From NCBI RefSeq assembly GCF_014648695.1, contig NZ_BMRP01000040.1:1-50296 (forward strand): a DNA stretch of 50,296 bases, read 5' to 3'. Under the pieces are notes generated by a model. That model was given only the letters and a program-made list of their open reading frames with translations, was not told the origin of the DNA and searched no databases. This stretch comes from Streptomyces albospinus. Lineage in GTDB: Bacteria > Actinomycetota > Actinomycetes > Streptomycetales > Streptomycetaceae. The translations under genes and the position numbers were made by a program. Positions 39,901 through 46,789 of this stretch are shown here, in pieces. Position 1 is the stretch's first letter. Every line of letters starts with the position of its first letter.

Positions 39901-41039
39901 GCCCGCCCGGGCCCGATCAGCTCGATCGCGCCCTCCACACCGGCCGCGACCACCGCGTCCAGCGAGACCTTCGAGCGGTTGAGCTTCTCCGTGCCGGAGT
40001 CCAGCCGCTGGTAGCTGAGGACGTTGTCCACCAGCGTCGTCATCCGGGCGTGCCCGGCCGCGAGATGGTGCAGGATCTGGTTCGCCTCGGGCCACAGCTG
40101 GCCCGCCGGGTCGGAGGCGAGGGTGCCCAGCTCTCCGCTCAGCTCCTCCAGCGGCCCGCGCAGCGACTGCCCCAGCACCGCCAGCAGCTGTGCGTGCCGC
40201 GCCGCCAGCGCGTCGTACGGCCGCCGGTCCGTGAACGTCATCACCGCGCCCACGAGCTGATCGCCGTCCCGCACCGGCGCCGTCGTCAGGTCGACGGAGA
40301 CCGAACGGCCGTCCTTCGCCCACAGCGCCTGCCCGCGCACCCGGTGCTTGCGCCCGGACTTGAGGGTGTCGGCGAGCGGTGTGTCCTCCCACGGGAGCAC
40401 CGAGCCGTCCGACCGCGAGTGGTGGATCAGCGGATGCAGCGACTTGCCGCCCAGCTCGCTCGCCCGGTAGCCCAGGATCTGCGCGGCGGACGGGTTGACG
40501 AGGACGACCTTGCCCTCGGAGTCGACGCCGACGACACCCTCCGCCGCGGCCCGCAGGATCATCTCGGTCTGCCGCTGCTGGCGGGCCAGCTCGGTCTCGG
40601 TGTCCAGCGTCCCGGTCAGGTCCCGCACGACGAGCATCAGCAGCTCGTCGCCGGTGTAGCCGTTGCGGTGGTCGGCGTACGCGGCCTCGAAGGCGGACTC
40701 GTACGGGGTGCGGCCGTCCTCCAGATTGGCGCTGGTCACCTCGACCAGCAGCTCGGTCCCGTCCGTGCGCCGCGCCACCATCCGCGTCGGCTTCGTCCGG
40801 CCCTCGACCTCCTCGTCCCGGCGCCGCATGGAGCCCGGGATCCGCTTGGAGTCGAAGGACGGCAGGAGGTCGAGCAGACCGCGTCCGACGAGGGCCGTGC
40901 CCGGCGCCTCGAAGGTCTCCAGCGCGATGGTGTTGGCGTTGACGACCGTGCCGTTGCAGTTGACGAGCAACAGCGCGTCGGGGAGGGCGTCGAGTATGGC
41001 TGCGAGGCGAGCAGCGCCTCGGGATGGCCTGCTGCTCAC
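36963..41039 (-). CDS. PAS-PAS pseudo-histidine-kinase with long disordered region and C-terminal receiver-like domain
   Basis: A 1358-aa protein, GTG start at 41039 behind GGGAGGAAG. There are two PAS domains (about 10-100: LDALPDALLLVNCNGTVVNA; about 155-275: ILRAAAEGVVGVDSEGKVVL), then a HisKA-like dimerisation helix whose phosphoacceptor is replaced: Gln291 stands in VLGQSLRGPLEEL where MSHELRTPL is expected. The HATPase-like part is degenerate (ERLAQALSHLIADVAG, no clear G boxes). A disordered stretch of about 600 residues, rich in Ala/Pro/Gly, holds seven GRRRARR-type motifs. The C-terminus (about 1230-1358) is receiver-like (VLLIEQND, NLVVMDLMQ), but the usual Lys is lost (LFLAERS). 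It is probably a signalling scaffold and not a kinase. This architecture is seen in Streptomyces; its function is unknown. Confidence 0.8.
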   Translation of the reverse strand: MSSRPSRGAARLAAILDALPDALLLVNCNGTVVNANTIALETFEAPGTALVGRGLLDLLPSFDSKRIPGSMRRRDEEVEGRTKPTRMVARRTDGTELLVEVTSANLEDGRTPYESAFEAAYADHRNGYTGDELLMLVVRDLTGTLDTETELARQQRQTEMILRAAAEGVVGVDSEGKVVLVNPSAAQILGYRASELGGKSLHPLIHHSRSDGSVLPWEDTPLADTLKSGRKHRVRGQALWAKDGRSVSVDLTTAPVRDGDQLVGAVMTFTDRRPYDALAARHAQLLAVLGQSLRGPLEELSGELGTLASDPAGQLWPEANQILHHLAAGHARMTTLVDNVLSYQRLDSGTEKLNRSKVSLDAVVAAGVEGAIELIGPGRAQFAVHAPPIAALVDPERLAQALSHLIADVAGVDSTGRMPVGEAAVGAGGRPGQVAGDSTIVVAAAKRGEVVRIEVRGPFGGGDPVHEPLVRGIVRLHGGLMQTHEVPGGAGAGGSAYVLELPVLVDDAASDEPAAGGEDGKDSKDSKDSKNGKNGKNGEDAAGGKAGGGDTGAPVTAAGVPGTDGRGQGGGTGGAGEPLAGAQDATGAGQPTGRRRARHSGAEQAPGSGTGAGAVQGPAGDGTQGAGLPSGMAGAEAVPPSGRRRARPAREGRAALPALPSGAPATSGRPGQGPGAGPAPALEPAGAPGHGLTPAVAPALGPVQPQGPAQGQLPGQPQGSGSAGRRARRALAEAPGRADATAAGPNAPQQPGGSAAQPPAGPRTPFALPPAAADQNPQDRAGQPVPALPAVAGQPPAQSAGPQDGAGTGRRRARRPVAGGPEPVPGAQPGSEPEPAVNSPETQGDWDTAPAEPTGRRRARRAAAEERAAAAMADAAASGTFVAGPEGLVAQPAEATGTATGAAPGIAPSPEGGPGAPAPTGRRRGRPSPAEEGAGRPAPGAAPVPPQGPPTVHPHRQPLPPAEADASQGRAFSVRTLGQGVPFAQQLADPQRPAPQPGAAPTGSTPPGGTSAGSGRRRKLAAPPRDGERGTPAEGTPSEARPHAGAQPPQPPAGQQPPAKPQSKPQSGPQPHLMGVGEGRAFAISAPDEGSEGPEPLDGPNGAIEVMEHQQPPMDDELPPEPLDNPRRLLVWPAPDVSTQQALSDRGYRPVIVNSREEVDAQIAAYPAALFVDPLTGPITRTALQSLRQAAGAAEVPVLVTAGLGQATREAAYGADPAVLLKALAPRDGEDVAPRVLLIEQNDAIAGALTASLERRGMQVARAGADTDAVALATQMRPNLVVMDLMQVRRRRAGIVDWLRANGLLDRTPLVVYTSADMDPAQLPRLAAGETVLFLAERSTSAEVQARIVDLLAKIGTN
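39424..39486 (-). repeat. Seven 9-bp tandem repeats encoding Lys-Asn/Asp-Gly/Ser triplets
   Basis: Seven consecutive 9-bp units (variants of TTGCCGTTC and TTGCTGTCC) encode a KDSKDSKDSKNGKNGKNG stretch in the disordered region of the PAS protein. The count per strain is likely to vary by slippage without breaking frame. Confidence 0.8.
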
Positions 41040-41230
41040 GACGACGCTTCCTCCCTGTTACCGCACCTTGCCGACCCGCCGGGCGGGTCGCTGGGATGGA
41101 GTCTACGGGCACTTCCCCGCGACGCGGAGGCGGATGACGGCGAGGTTATGCCGCGCCGGTGCGCGACTCACCGCACGCCCGACATGTGCCCCTCGTCCTG
41201 ACCTGGCGCGCTACTACGGCACGAACCGGG

Positions 41231-41743
41231 TCATGAAACGGTCGACGGGAGCATGGGTTCGAAGCGGCCCCAGCGTTCGATCTCACACCCATTGGTGCGC
41301 CGGAAGTCGGCGTTGACGGGGCGCCCGGCCCAGGTCCCGCTGACATGCGCCTTGGCCGGACCGCCGTACATCATCGTGCACCGCGCCCCCTGCGGTACGG
41401 GGGCGAACGGGTCGCGGCCCCAGCGCGTCATCTTGTCGAGCCTGGCGCAGGCGCCCGCCGCGTCGAAGTGGGTGCCGCGGGCGGGGTGGCAGTAGAGCTC
41501 GAAGGTGCCGTCCGTGCGGTCCGAACCGGAGTCGGTGACGGTGACGCTGAGGTGATCGGCGCGGTCCCGGGCGCGCATGTGGTGCCCCGCGCCCGTCATG
41601 CCCTCCACGGAGCGGTGGTGCGGCAGCGGGATCGGGGCAGCCGCGGCGGCGGGCGCCAGGGCGAGCGCGGAGACGACAGTCACGGCGGCGGTGGCAGCGG
41701 CGGTGGCCGCGGCGAAGAGGGACGACGTCCGGCGATACGGCAT
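41231..41743 (-). CDS. Subtilisin inhibitor (SSI family), secreted
   Basis: A 170-aa precursor. Residues 1-35 form a signal peptide (MPYRRTSSLFAAATAAATAA, then a hydrophobic Ala/Val/Leu core ending at AAAAP). The mature part has the four conserved SSI cysteines in FELYCHPARG, GACARLDKM, ARCTMMYGGPA and NGCEIERWG, forming the two disulfides of the family. The reactive-site loop CTMMYGGP aligns with CPMVYDP of SSI, so the P1 residue is Met, as in classic SSI, predicting inhibition of subtilisin-like proteases. The mature start has an unusual His-rich segment (LPHHRSVEGMTGAGHHM). The ATG at 41743 gives the normal signal peptide length. It is monocistronic and divergent from tRNA-Ser. Confidence 0.9.
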   Translation of the reverse strand: MPYRRTSSLFAAATAAATAAVTVVSALALAPAAAAAPIPLPHHRSVEGMTGAGHHMRARDRADHLSVTVTDSGSDRTDGTFELYCHPARGTHFDAAGACARLDKMTRWGRDPFAPVPQGARCTMMYGGPAKAHVSGTWAGRPVNADFRRTNGCEIERWGRFEPMLPSTVS

Positions 41744-41951
41744 CACGGGCTCCCGGGAGGCGAGTGCGGGGCGGTACCCGGTCGGTACGCACCCGGGGCG
41801 CACGACACGCGGATCGCCGTACGGCCCCGACACTCCTAACGCGCAGCCGCCCCCGACGTTGCGCCGCAGGAACGTCTTTGCCGGGTGGCCCGCGGGCCTA
41901 GTACCGTAGGGGGCGATTGGTGACAGCCCCTGGAGCTGTGCCATCATCTGG

Positions 41952-41986
41952 ACACGCCACAGCGCGCTTGCGCGTGTGAGGCGTGT
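41952..41986 (+). promoter_or_regulatory. Hairpin immediately 5' of tRNA-Ser(GCU)
   Basis: ACACGCC (41952-41958) pairs with GGCGTGT (41980-41986), with an inner CGCGC/GCGCG helix. The stem ends on the base before the mature tRNA 5' end, so it may be a leader element for RNase P processing. Confidence 0.4.
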
Positions 41987-42077
41987 GGAGGCGTCGCCTA
42001 GTCCGGTCTATGGCGCCGCACTGCTAATGCGGTTTGGGTCTTACCACCCATCGAGGGTTCAAATCCCTCCGCCTCCG
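41987..42077 (+). tRNA. tRNA-Ser(GCU)
   Basis: A 91-nt class II tRNA. The acceptor GGAGGCG pairs with CGCCTCC, discriminator G at 42077. The anticodon stem CCGCA/TGCGG holds CTGCTAA, so the anticodon is GCT. The long variable arm and the T-arm (GGGTTCAAATCCC) are present. CCA is not encoded. Confidence 0.97.
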
Positions 42078-42094
42078 CTCTTTCTTCCGCTCCG

Positions 42095-42128
42095 GGCCCT
42101 GATCGATCACGATCAGGGCCTGAGTCTT
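42095..42128 (+). terminator. Intrinsic terminator after tRNA-Ser(GCU)
   Basis: GGCCCTGATC (42095-42104) and GATCAGGGCC (42111-42120) form a 10-bp stem with a 6-nt loop, followed by TGAGTCTTTTT, a rare clear U-tract for this genome. Confidence 0.9.
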
Positions 42129-42195
42129 TTTATCCCCTTCCCGGGCCCGGGCCCTTCGCCCCGGGACGACCCTTCCCCCGGGACGCGGTCGGCCT

Positions 42196-42630
42196 GTGCC
42201 GCGCGACCCCCACCCCTCAGAGATCTTCCGGCTCCCGGCCGCACGCGACCACCGCCCCTGCGCCTGCCGCCGCTCCCCGCCTCTCCCACGAGCACGGCCC
42301 TACGGCCTCTCGGGCACCACCCCGGCCGACTACGCGGAGGCGATACGCGCGGAGGCGATACGCCCGGAAGCCGCCCAGACGTTCGACGCCCTCGGCATCG
42401 GTATCGGCATCGGTATCCGCTACGACGCTCTGCCCGCCAAGATCCGCGAAGCCGTCGTCCCCGCCAGCCCCCGCCCCGACTTCAGGCGCCGCATCCCCCA
42501 CGCCTTCCCCGCCGGGCCGGCCCATCGCGCCCGGGCCGCCCTCGGCAACATCAAGGCGAACGTCCCGGCCGCCGCGAAGAGGGCTACATCCGCCCGAACT
42601 TCGTCCAGATCATCGAGGACTCGCCTCGGG
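42196..42630 (+). pseudogene. Decayed fragment resembling the C-terminal part of an HD-domain hydrolase
   Basis: In one frame, from about 42290, the sequence reads TTPADYAEAIRAEAIRPEAA, TFDALGIGIGIGIRYDALPA, KIREAVV, PDFRRRIPHAF and LGNIKANV. The continuation GYIRPNFVQIIEDSP is in another frame from about 42580, so a frameshift lies near 42575. The pieces look like the C-terminus of an HD-type phosphohydrolase, but the HD motif and N-terminus are missing. Two local duplications (CGGAGGCGATACGC twice, GGCATCGGTATC twice) distort it. Family assignment is from memory and uncertain; non-functionality is likely. The remaining bases to 42771 hold nothing else I recognise. Confidence 0.4.
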
Positions 42631-42771
42631 GCCACTGCCCCTCGCCCACCGTCCCCAACAGCATTTCCGCAGGTCAGGGCGGGTGCGGGAATCGGATTTC
42701 GCGTGACGGCGCAGGTCATGTAATGTTGTTCCCGCAACGCCGACCGGCAAGAAAAACCGCCGGAAAGCCAA

Positions 42772-42844
42772 GCGCTCGTAGCTTAACGGATAGAGCATCT
42801 GACTACGGATCAGAAGGTTGCAGGTTCGAATCCTGCCGAGCGCA
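42772..42844 (+). tRNA. tRNA-Arg(ACG), integration site of the downstream element
   Basis: A 73-nt tRNA. The acceptor GCGCTCG pairs with CGAGCGC, discriminator A. D-stem GCTT/GAGC; anticodon stem TCTGA/TCAGA with loop CTACGGA, anticodon ACG (read as ICG); T-arm GCAGGTTCGAATCCTGC. The integrase gene begins its 3' end about 100 bp away and points toward the tRNA, the hallmark of site-specific integration into a tRNA 3' end. The tRNA is intact, so the element must carry or preserve its 3' end. Confidence 0.97.
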
Positions 42845-42852
42845 CAGCAGGT

Positions 42853-42886
42853 CAGAGGCCCCGTCGAGGAATCGACGGGGCCTCTG
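42853..42886. terminator. Bidirectional terminator between tRNA-Arg and integrase
   Basis: CAGAGGCCCCGTCGA (42853-42867) and TCGACGGGGCCTCTG (42872-42886) form a perfect 15-bp stem with a GGAA tetraloop. It separates tRNA and convergent int transcripts and lies within or next to the att region. Confidence 0.88.
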
Positions 42887-42946
42887 GCGTATGTGTTGAC
42901 GGCGGTGGTTGACGGCAACCGCCTTGAAGGGGCGGGGCGAGGGTGG

Positions 42947-44233
42947 TCAGACGACCACCGGGACGCCGGCCGCGCTGTCGTCACCGTCCGGCGGGTTGCC
43001 GTCACCCCTCAGCGCGTCGCCGACGCGGTCGAACGCAGAGCGCTGGGAGTCGAGCCGCACGAAGGTGTAGACGTCCATGGTCACGCGGATGGAGCTGTGG
43101 CCCAGGACTTCCATGATCATTCGGGCATCGGCGCCCTGTTCGTGGAGCAGGGACGCGCACGTGTGCCGCAGGTCGTGGAAGCGCACTCTGCGCACTCCGG
43201 CGTGGCCGCACAGTACTTCGAAGGACCGGTTCAGGTTCCGCGGTTCGATGGGCGTCCCGTTCTTCGTGGTGAAGACCAGGCCGTGTCCCGTCCCCTTCCA
43301 GCTGTCGCCCGCGGCCTTCCTGTCAGCGATCTGCTGGGCGTGCTGAGCGCGGAGCGCCGTCACGCACTCGGACGGCAGCGCCACGCGACGGGCCGAGCGC
43401 TGAGTCTTCGGCGCGACGATCAGCAGCTCACCGCCGACCCGCTGAAGCGCCTGCCGAACAGTGACGACGCCTTCGTAGAGGTCGACATCCGACCAGCGCA
43501 GCCCCAACAGCTCACCGCGCCGCAGTCCGATGCGGACGGCCAGCTCGTACGCGGCCCACAGCCGGTTGTCACGAGCGGCTGCCAGCAGGCGACGCCCCTC
43601 CTCGGTCGTGAGCGGTTCTATCTCGCGCCTGGTGCCCATGCCCAGCTCGACGTTCCGGGCCACGTTGCGCGGCAACTCGTCCTCTCTAACGGCGTGCTGG
43701 AGAGCGGCGCGCAGGAGCACCAGCAGGAAGCGCACGGTCCGGTCTGACGGGAGCTTCTTGCAGCACTTGCCGAGGGCGCAGCAGCGCTGCTTGTGCTTCG
43801 GGCGGTTCTTGTCCTTGCCCTGCGCGCAGCACTGGCAGGTGGCCGCCGTCTTCGCGAGGAAGGCGCGGATGTCGCGGGCGGTGAGCCGGGACAGCTTCTT
43901 CCTGCCGAAATCCGGGGTGACGTAGTTCCGGATCAGCGACTCGTAGTTGACGTAGGTCGTCCTGCGGACCTTGCCCTTGGCGACGTTCGTCAGCCAGTAC
44001 GTCAGGTACTGGCCCAGCGTCATCTTGCTGGTGGCCACCGGGAGGCCGTTGAGGGAGTCGGCCTTGAGCTTGGTCAGCTTCTCGTGCGCGTCGTCCCAGG
44101 ACCTGCCGTAGACGCTGCGCCGCTTGTACGTGCCGTCGCTCGTGAGCACGTACGCGCTGCCCTCCCAGCGGCCGTCCTTGCGCTGGTAGATCGTGCCCTC
44201 GTTGTTGGCGTTCTTCTTCGGCTTGGCGGCCAT
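42947..44233 (-). CDS. int: Tyrosine recombinase (AICE integrase)
   Basis: A 428-aa phage-type integrase. It has an N-terminal arm-binding AP2-like segment (EGTIYQRKDGRWEGSAYVLT) and a core-binding domain at about 70-200. The latter is interrupted by a Cys-rich knuckle (C133, C135, C136, C151, C152, C157, C158), typical of streptomycete element integrases and perhaps zinc-binding. The catalytic domain has Arg238 (IGLRRGELLGLRW), His353 and Arg356 (RFHDLRH), His379 (LGHSS) and the nucleophile Tyr389 (VTMDVYTF); all are intact, so the element may still move. The ATG at 44233 overlaps the xis stop by one base (TGATG), coupling the two. Confidence 0.95.
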   Translation of the reverse strand: MAAKPKKNANNEGTIYQRKDGRWEGSAYVLTSDGTYKRRSVYGRSWDDAHEKLTKLKADSLNGLPVATSKMTLGQYLTYWLTNVAKGKVRRTTYVNYESLIRNYVTPDFGRKKLSRLTARDIRAFLAKTAATCQCCAQGKDKNRPKHKQRCCALGKCCKKLPSDRTVRFLLVLLRAALQHAVREDELPRNVARNVELGMGTRREIEPLTTEEGRRLLAAARDNRLWAAYELAVRIGLRRGELLGLRWSDVDLYEGVVTVRQALQRVGGELLIVAPKTQRSARRVALPSECVTALRAQHAQQIADRKAAGDSWKGTGHGLVFTTKNGTPIEPRNLNRSFEVLCGHAGVRRVRFHDLRHTCASLLHEQGADARMIMEVLGHSSIRVTMDVYTFVRLDSQRSAFDRVGDALRGDGNPPDGDDSAAGVPVVV

Positions 44234-44415
44234 CAGGCGGCTTCCTGTTCGGTGCGGAGGGATATGTAGGCGTCCACGGCGGCTTCGGTGATGCGGCGGC
44301 AGCGGCCGACCGTGAGTGATGCCAACTGGCGGGAGCGGATGAGGTTGTAGACCGTCCAGCGACTCACGTGGAGTCGTCCGGCGACCTGGTCGACGGTCAG
44401 GAGGGAAGTAGGCAC
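44233..44415 (-). CDS. xis: Excisionase / MerR-like HTH (Xis)
   Basis: A 60-aa protein with a single winged-helix/MerR-like HTH (LLTVDQVAGRLHVSRWTVYN LI, then a basic wing SLTVGRCRRITEAAVDAY), the standard size and fold of AICE excisionases that bend DNA and steer the integrase to excision. The GTG start at 44415 lies inside the 3' end of rep (19-bp overlap) and its stop overlaps the int start, so rep-xis-int is one translationally linked unit, as in pSAM2. Confidence 0.9.
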   Translation of the reverse strand: MPTSLLTVDQVAGRLHVSRWTVYNLIRSRQLASLTVGRCRRITEAAVDAYISLRTEQEAA

Positions 44416-45869
44416 AGGTCACCTTCTTCGTGTCGGAAACGGCGTTGGTGCTCGATTTCGTGGCGGGTCTGTGCGGCGAGTAGTTCTTCGCCGGGGCGGT
44501 AGCCGGAGGCGAGGTACGCCCAGGAGGAGTCGGTGACGAGCGTGGTCGCGTCGTTGCGGCCGGGGAGGCCGGCGCGGACGCGGGCCGCTTCGGCTTGGGC
44601 CAGGCGCCAGGCACGGCGTACCTCGCGGAGTGCGCCGAGGGTGGTGGAGTAGGCCCGGGACTTGCTGGAGAAGTGGCCGCGGAAGCCGAGCATGTGAGCC
44701 CACTTCCAGAGCTTGAGGTCTGCGAATTCCGGTAGGTGGCCGAGGGCCCAGGCGGTGCGGATCATCTGTCGGACGTGCTGCTGGACGGGCAGGGACGCGA
44801 GGAGTTCGGCCTGCCCGGTGCCTTCGCAGTCGGCACACAGGCCGTGGAATCGGTCGGGGCCGCGCACGTAGCCGCGTCCGGAGCAGGGGCGGCACACGAG
44901 GGTGCGATCCACCGTGCCGGCGCCTTCGGCGTTCTTGGTCGCGTACTTGGCGATGTACCCGGCGACCTTGGCATCGGTGAGTTCGCCGTCGGCCAGGGCG
45001 GCGATGCGGTCGACCTTGAAGCGCTTGCCCCAGGTGATGTGGCGTTCGCCGACGGCATCGGACTCGATGGTGAGCCGGGTGCGCTCGACGGCCATGCCCA
45101 CGGCGACACGGAGGGCCTTGAAGGTGGCCCAGGACGGGGGCCGGGAGGAGTGGCCGTCGGGTCCGTCGAAGCGGATCACGGCGTGGAAGTGGACCAGGCC
45201 ACGCTTCTGGTACTCGGCGACCTTGGCGAAGGAGAGGCGCAGCGCGGCGTTGAGCGTGCTCTGTGTCTTCTTGAGGTGTTCGGCCAGGGCGCGGCGCAGG
45301 TAGGTGGTGAAGCGGGCCCACAGGGCTCCGGCGTGGGCGTTCCAGAGCACGGCGCCGGTGTAGTCGTAGGTGGCCGGATTGAGCGGCGTGCCCAACGCCG
45401 GGTCGTTCTCGGTGTGACGGGTGCCGCAGCGGCAGCGGCGGGTGTTGCCGTTGTCGGTCTCGCGGTTGTGGACGGGGCCGAAGGAGGGGGCGGTGAGGGT
45501 GACGAAGGCGCGGGGATGGTGGCGGACGGATTCGGCGACCTTCTTGCCGCCCGAAAGGCCGGCCTTGATCAGGTGGTAGGTGTCGGCTGCGTACAGCCGG
45601 GAGCAGGCGGGGCAGCGGGAAGCGCGGCGGTTGCCGCAGGTGGTCAGCAGGCGCCCGGACGGTTCGTCCTCGGAGCGGTAGGAGCGGATCACTTCCCCGG
45701 TGGTCCGGTCGGCGGTGGTGCTCCAGCCCTGGAGGTTGATGGGGCTGGTGCAGCCGCGCAGGTTGCGGACCTGTTCGGTGACGCGGTCGAAGCCGTGGGT
45801 GTTGGCCAGTTCGACCAGGTCCCGCAGGCCGGGGCTGATCACGTGGCTCAGGTCGAGGGGGTGGTGCAT
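44397..45869 (-). CDS. Rolling-circle replication initiator (RepSA-like, HUH type)
   Basis: About 490 aa from the ATG at 45869 (AAAGGA upstream). Replication-initiator motifs are in order: motif 1 FVTLTAPSFG (122-131), motif 2 HFH (His227, His229 in GLVHFHAVIRFDG), which ligates the metal, and motif 3 with Tyr305 and Tyr309 in GYIAKYATK, the candidate nicking tyrosines. Several cysteine clusters (CGNRRASRCPAC, CRCGTRH, CRPCSGRGY with CADCEGTG) suggest zinc ribbons. It would nick the element's double-strand origin to start rolling-circle replication after excision. The upstream hairpin at 45904-45948 lies in its leader. Confidence 0.9.
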   Translation of the reverse strand: MHHPLDLSHVISPGLRDLVELANTHGFDRVTEQVRNLRGCTSPINLQGWSTTADRTTGEVIRSYRSEDEPSGRLLTTCGNRRASRCPACSRLYAADTYHLIKAGLSGGKKVAESVRHHPRAFVTLTAPSFGPVHNRETDNGNTRRCRCGTRHTENDPALGTPLNPATYDYTGAVLWNAHAGALWARFTTYLRRALAEHLKKTQSTLNAALRLSFAKVAEYQKRGLVHFHAVIRFDGPDGHSSRPPSWATFKALRVAVGMAVERTRLTIESDAVGERHITWGKRFKVDRIAALADGELTDAKVAGYIAKYATKNAEGAGTVDRTLVCRPCSGRGYVRGPDRFHGLCADCEGTGQAELLASLPVQQHVRQMIRTAWALGHLPEFADLKLWKWAHMLGFRGHFSSKSRAYSTTLGALREVRRAWRLAQAEAARVRAGLPGRNDATTLVTDSSWAYLASGYRPGEELLAAQTRHEIEHQRRFRHEEGDLCLLPS

Positions 45870-45903
45870 GAGGGCCGGAGTCCTTTCTGACGCGGGGGTT
45901 GGG

Positions 45904-45948
45904 GCCTGCGGGCAGCAGCGATCCGGCACGGAGCTGCTGCCCGCAGGC
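45904..45948. other. Perfect 15-bp hairpin upstream of rep (attenuator or replication-origin candidate)
   Basis: GCCTGCGGGCAGCAG (45904-45918) and CTGCTGCCCGCAGGC (45934-45948) pair perfectly around a 15-nt loop. It sits between the membrane protein gene and rep, in the rep leader. It could terminate readthrough, attenuate rep, or be the cruciform nicked by Rep. Confidence 0.6.
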
Positions 45949-46009
45949 ATGGCAGGGCTGGCCCAGGGGGCGAGAGGGGGGTGCCGGGAGGTCGGCGGAG
46001 AGCGCGGCT

Positions 46010-46741
46010 CTACAGGGCGGCGTGGAGAGCGGTGGCCATGGGGAGGCCGATACCGAGCCGCCTCTTGAGCTGAGCCGCGGTGATGGGTTCGCCGTGTTCG
46101 GCGGTGTGCGACGCGGCGATGGAGCGTGCTTCGGCCAACAGCGGCTCAGGGACCTTGACCGAAGGTACGGGCGCAGGCACGGTCGCGGCGGGGGCCGGGG
46201 CGACGGGAGGAGCGGCCAGGGCCGGTTCCGGGGCGACGGAGTACGCGGGTGCCGAGGCAGGTTCCTGGCCGGTGGGGCGCGGAGCGGGCTCTTGGACCGG
46301 CGCTGTGTCGGCTGTCGTGGCCGGTGCGGTGGCACTGGAGGCAACCGCGTGGAAGGAGTGCAGGAGTTGCGGACCGACCGCTCCCCACCCCAGGAGCAGC
46401 AGGGGCGCCACGGCATCCACGGCAGCACGACCGTAGTGCCCGGCGACGATGGGCTCTGCGACGTTGAGGGCCAGGGTCAGCAGGCCGGAGACGTGCATCA
46501 GACGCGAGGCCGCCTTCATCTGCTCGGGCGGGACGCCACGCAGGGAGAGGTAGCGCAGGGCCACCAGGAGCCCGACGACGGACAGGTCGACCATGGGGGC
46601 GATCACGGGCGCGACGGGGCCGGGGACGCCCAGGCGCAGGGCCAGCGTCCAGACGTTGCCGAAGGAGAAGACGAACGCCAGGGTGGCGATGATGCCCATG
46701 ACCACGGTCACCGTGCGCTGAGTGATCCGAGCCTCAGACAT
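46010..46741 (-). CDS. DUF2637 membrane protein of AICE (Spd/transfer-associated)
   Basis: A 243-aa protein. Residues 1-135 hold four transmembrane segments (TVVMGIIATLAFVFSFGNVW, VAPVIAPMVDLSVVGLLVAL, SGLLTLALNVAEPIVAGHY, DAVAPLLLLGWGAVGPQLLH), the DUF2637 layout. Then comes an Ala/Pro-rich cytoplasmic linker and a C-terminal helical, possibly HTH-like segment (LLAEARSIAASHTAEHGEPI, TAAQLKRRLGIGLPMATALH). The ATG at 46741 has an excellent AAGGAGGTGA. DUF2637 proteins recur next to the translocase gene in these elements and are thought to assist spread through the mycelium; that role is inferred. Confidence 0.82.
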   Translation of the reverse strand: MSEARITQRTVTVVMGIIATLAFVFSFGNVWTLALRLGVPGPVAPVIAPMVDLSVVGLLVALRYLSLRGVPPEQMKAASRLMHVSGLLTLALNVAEPIVAGHYGRAAVDAVAPLLLLGWGAVGPQLLHSFHAVASSATAPATTADTAPVQEPAPRPTGQEPASAPAYSVAPEPALAAPPVAPAPAATVPAPVPSVKVPEPLLAEARSIAASHTAEHGEPITAAQLKRRLGIGLPMATALHAAL

Positions 46742-46789
46742 TGAGGATTCACCTCCTTCCAAGTGGGTCCAGATCCGGGCCAGTTGGGG

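Noticed and set aside
37713..41201. A plus-strand frame of more than 1100 codons opposite the PAS protein.
   Set aside because: Arg/Gly/Leu-rich antisense shadow; the minus strand carries recognisable PAS domains.
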